A stretch of DNA of 17,528 nucleotides from Rhizorhapis sp. SPR117. Its GTDB lineage: Bacteria > Pseudomonadota > Alphaproteobacteria > Sphingomonadales > Sphingomonadaceae. Where the stretch lies: assembly GCF_021742065.1 (NCBI RefSeq), contig NZ_JAKKIE010000065.1:1-17528 (forward strand), given 5' to 3'. The notes below the pieces were generated by a model, which saw only the letters and a list, made by a program, of their open reading frames with translations, had not been told where the DNA came from and searched no databases. Each line of letters begins with the position of its first letter. Within the stretch, counting starts at the first letter, position 1. This document shows, piece by piece, positions 15,553-17,528 of the stretch. The position numbers and the translations under genes were made by a program.

Positions 15553-15947
15553 TGCGACGGTTGTGCAAATTGATCCATGACAGGCGCGGTGCCTCGGCGA
15601 TCGAATTCGCGCTGGCTGTCCCCGTGCTCATCACTCTCATCATCGGCATACTTCAACTTGGCATCCTGTTTGCCGCTAATGCCGGTTTGCAACAGGCCGT
15701 GGAGGAAGGCGCCCGCTATGCCACCATCTATCCCAGTCCTTCGGACTCGGCGATTACCGCTCGGGTGACCGACAGCAAGTTCGGCCTCGATTCATCCCAT
15801 ATTACCGGACCGACGGTCAGCCACGGAACAAGCGACGGCGTGGGCTATGTCGACGTTTCCATGAGCTACGCCGTGCCATTGAACTTCGTGTTCTTCGAAA
15901 CAAGCCCCGTCACGCTTAATCATACCCGGCGCGCTTATCAGCCGTGA
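15549..15947 (+). CDS. TadE-like pseudopilin, second copy
   Basis: A 132-residue protein of the TadE family. The basic leader RRG ends at Gly14, followed by ASAIEFALAVPVLITLIIG with Glu19 at +5, then LQQAVEEGARYATIYPS, the conserved region after the membrane stem. It is closer to the classical TadE pattern than its upstream neighbour and has no cysteines in the exported part. The pair of TadE proteins probably form a heteromeric minor-pilin complex (TadE/TadF-like arrangement, inferred). It overlaps the previous gene by 4 nt and is the last gene of the operon. Confidence 0.87.
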   Translation: MMRRLCKLIHDRRGASAIEFALAVPVLITLIIGILQLGILFAANAGLQQAVEEGARYATIYPSPSDSAITARVTDSKFGLDSSHITGPTVSHGTSDGVGYVDVSMSYAVPLNFVFFETSPVTLNHTRRAYQP

Positions 15948-16129
15948 AAAGTACAATGCTGGACATGGATTGTTGGCGATATTTTAAGTAATTATTCCAT
16001 TGTAGAATTTAATGTAAATATTAAATATAGATTTGTTAAATGATTTCATATAATGGGCGCGTCGATACCTGCCGCTTGTTCATCAGATGATTCCGGCCCC
16101 CCGTTGCGAGCAGAGAACCGGAACCGGTG
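15948..16129. other. AT-rich spacer between tadE and integrase
   Basis: No gene. From 15974 to about 16055 the sequence is strongly AT-rich, matching the composition of the region before tadG. The ten bases CATATAATGG occur both here (16047-16056) and at 13605-13614. No U-run terminator is evident for either converging unit. Confidence 0.4.
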
Positions 16130-16761
16130 TCAAATTTCAGTCCGCTCGGATAGAGTCAGTGCGTCGTCCACATCGACGCCGAGGTAGCGAACAGTGTTTT
16201 CGATGTTCGTATGACCCAGCAATATTTGCACAGCGCGTAGATTACCGGTGGCCTTGTAGATAAGTGACGCTTTGGTCCGGCGCATCGAGTGCGTGCCGTA
16301 CTCCCGCTTGTCGAGACCGATCGTTGACACCCATTCGTCAACGAGACGGGCATATTGCCGTGTACTCAAGTGACCGAGATATCGATCCTGCTGGGGAATA
16401 CGAAGTCGCAGATTGAACCGCCGCGCCGATCAAGCCAAGCTTTCAGGCTCTTGCGTGCCTCGGACATGATCTCGAACTGCACGGGTCGACCAGTCTTTTG
16501 CTGGATGACAGTCGCGCGATCACGAAAGGAACCTGCGCTCATCAAGTCACTTATCCTGATCTTGACCAGATCGCAGCCCCGCAACTTGCTGTCGATGGCG
16601 AGGTCGAACAGGGCACGGTCGCGAAGGCGTTTGTGCTCGTCCAGATAGAAGCGGATCGACCAGATATCGCGAGGTTTCAATGGCCGCTTGGGGCCAACGT
16701 TTGTACCAGCATTCCAAGGGTGTCGTTTATGTACGGCAGGGTCCAGGTCTGAATGTCCCAT
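16130..16761 (-). pseudogene. Short tyrosine recombinase/integrase, frameshifted
   Basis: Two consecutive frames encode one tyrosine recombinase of about 210 residues. The first, 16761-16366, has the leading catalytic Arg61 (LRGCDL) and Lys89 (QQKTGRP). The second, 16369-16130, holds HSMRR (His and the second Arg), the GHTNIENT histidine and the Tyr nucleophile in VRYLG. All catalytic residues are thus present but split. The first frame ends FPSRIDISVT then stop at 16366; adding one G in the TCGGTCAC of the minus strand (about 16370-16377) would restore ISGHLSTRQYARLV in frame. So a one-base loss, or a sequencing error, separates the halves. The start at 16761 has GGAG 7 nt upstream. This family lacks a long N-terminal arm-binding domain. 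Confidence 0.8.
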
Positions 16762-16774
16762 GTGATGTCTCCAA

Positions 16775-16789
16775 TGGTCGGAATGACCA
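16775..16789. promoter_or_regulatory. Inverted repeat between integrase and TA module
   Basis: TGGTC-GGAAT-GACCA forms a perfect five-base-pair arm dyad in the short divergent region, upstream of both the integrase and the antitoxin promoter. It could be an operator or a stem in the integrase leader; nothing in the sequence decides. Confidence 0.3.
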
Positions 16790-16806
16790 AGGGCAAGATA
16801 TCACTC

Positions 16807-16834
16807 TTGAATGTCTGGGGGAGTATGTTATAAC
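16807..16834 (+). promoter_or_regulatory. Sigma-70-like promoter of the toxin-antitoxin operon
   Basis: TTGAAT (16807-16812), 16 nt, TATAAC (16829-16834) is a good sigma-70 match. The expected start of transcription, six to seven bases after the -10, falls at about 16841, exactly the antitoxin ATG. There is no Shine-Dalgarno before this ATG, so a leaderless mRNA is predicted. A small dyad GAGT-N8-ACTC (16821-16836) spans the -10 and could be the autoregulatory operator. Confidence 0.6.
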
Positions 16835-16840
16835 TCTCGT

Positions 16841-17068
16841 ATGAACGCGACCGTAAAAATTACCAAGATAGGCAACTCCGCTGGCGTTGTCCTGCCCAAG
16901 GAACTCCTTGCCAAATTGCGCGCTGGTGTGGGCGATACGCTTTATGTGTCAGAATCTCCCGATGGTATCCGCATAACTGCCACCAATCCGGAGTTTGAAG
17001 TCAAGATGGCGATGGCCGAACGGATCATGCGCCAAGATCGGGACATATTGCGCGTTCTAGCCAAGTAA
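16841..17068 (+). CDS. AbrB/MazE family antitoxin
   Basis: A 75-residue DNA-binding protein. MNATVKITKIGNSAGVVLPKELL is the swapped-hairpin AbrB/MazE fold; the C-terminal part (about 48-75) is probably the toxin-binding tail. It should neutralise the adjacent Doc toxin and repress its own promoter. I chose ATG 16841 over an in-frame ATG at 16811 because the upstream ten residues are not family-like and the promoter lies over them. Its TAA is followed immediately by the toxin ATG, zero gap. Confidence 0.9.
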   Translation: MNATVKITKIGNSAGVVLPKELLAKLRAGVGDTLYVSESPDGIRITATNPEFEVKMAMAERIMRQDRDILRVLAK

Positions 17069-17458
17069 ATGCCTGAAAATAATGAACCGGTCTGGATCGA
17101 GAGCGAACTTGCACTTGCCATTCATGATCGTCAGCTGGCGGAGCACGGCGGGCCTGTCGGGCTGCGCGATGCATCAGGACTGGAATCAGCTCTCGCCCGG
17201 CCACGCAACCGCTGGGCCTATGGCGAGACCGAACTGTGCACATTGGCGGCTGCCTATGCTTATGGCCTTGCACGCAATCATCCCTTCACGGATGGCAACA
17301 AGCGCACCGCTTGGGTGCTGGCAAGGCTATTTCTTGCGCTGAATAATGTGAGAATCGAGTTCGTGCCGGAAGATGCGGTGCACGCGGTGATGAAACTCGC
17401 GGCGGGAAAACTCGACGAAGCAGAGCTCGCCGATTGGTTCAAAGCACATTGCAGCTAG
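17069..17458 (+). CDS. Doc/Fic family toxin
   Basis: A 129-residue Fic-fold toxin, full length for Doc. The motif HPFTDGNKRT at 71-80 is the Doc version (lysine where AMP-transferring Fic proteins have GNGR glycine). Characterised Doc of phage P1 uses this motif to phosphorylate EF-Tu and halt translation; the same activity is inferred here. The antitoxin lacks the Fic inhibitory helix and is AbrB-type rather than Phd, a pairing known for many bacterial Doc toxins. The stop TAG overlaps the stop of the reverse-strand frame at 17455. It probably stabilises the mobile DNA around the integrase. Confidence 0.92.
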   Translation: MPENNEPVWIESELALAIHDRQLAEHGGPVGLRDASGLESALARPRNRWAYGETELCTLAAAYAYGLARNHPFTDGNKRTAWVLARLFLALNNVRIEFVPEDAVHAVMKLAAGKLDEAELADWFKAHCS

Positions 17459-17528
17459 TCACCTGAATCCGAAGTTCGCTTCATTGTTTTCTGGCAGAAG
17501 CGTTTGACGGCGGCGAGGATCTCGTCGG
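17455..17528 (-). mobile_element. C-terminal end of a putative IS630-like transposase, partial
   Basis: The minus strand reads DEILAAVKRFCQKTMKRTSD and then SGD and a TAG stop at 17455-17457, open to the window edge. This ending resembles IS630-family transposase C-termini (…RTSDSGH type), from memory. Only 23 codons are visible, so the call is tentative. The stop lies within the CTAG shared with the doc stop; IS630 elements target TA, so the element boundary would be expected to lie inside doc or just past it, which I cannot see. Confidence 0.4.

Overview
The window is GC-rich bacterial DNA with compact, SD-led, overlapping genes. Two TonB-dependent receptors, a PepSY membrane partner, TadE/TadG pseudopilin genes, a short tyrosine recombinase and an AbrB/Doc module fit an alphaproteobacterium, most likely a sphingomonad (Sphingobium/Novosphingobium type). 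That placement rests on recalled family resemblance, not on a search. The mix of broken genes, an integrase, a toxin-antitoxin pair and a transposase-like edge suggests accessory or mosaic DNA (a genomic island or large plasmid).

Layout. (1) 1-237: no gene; short competing hairpins. (2) 238-3154, minus strand: a tight four-gene operon read sulP -> tandem-Usp -> DksA/TraR-type zinc finger -> cold-shock protein, with gaps of 13, 1 and 8 nt, which looks like a stress-response cassette. (3) 3155-3627: divergent intergenic region with an 18-bp perfect palindrome. (4) 3628-4356, plus: a spermidine-synthase-fold protein. (5) 4377-5702, minus: a scar. The start of a DUF736-like gene is joined out of frame to an internal CusA/CzcA efflux-pump fragment, which then runs out of frame into a 71-84 codon unknown ORF. 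(6) 5703-6138: a structured leader, including a hairpin that buries the ribosome-binding site. (7) 6139-6923, minus: a 61-aa HTH protein overlapping tag (3-methyladenine DNA glycosylase I) by 4 nt. (8) 7241-10470, minus: TonB receptor followed by a one-base-overlapping PepSY membrane protein, an iron/siderophore uptake unit. (9) 10902-13151, minus: a FecA-like receptor with a Fur-box-like site between its -35 and -10. (10) 13152-13831: AT-rich intergenic DNA with several dyads. (11) 13832-15947, plus: tadG-tadE-tadE operon. (12) 16130-16761, minus: tyrosine recombinase broken by an apparent one-base deletion. (13) 16841-17458, plus: AbrB/MazE-type antitoxin and Doc toxin, with a promoter that predicts a leaderless mRNA. 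(14) 17455-17528, minus: probable C-terminus of an IS630-like transposase running off the window.

I did not find a clearly new multi-gene system. The best candidates for follow-up are the sulP-usp-dksA-csp cassette with its divergent palindrome, the SD-burying leader above the DUF736/cusA scar, the leaderless antitoxin promoter, and the HTH-tag pairing.
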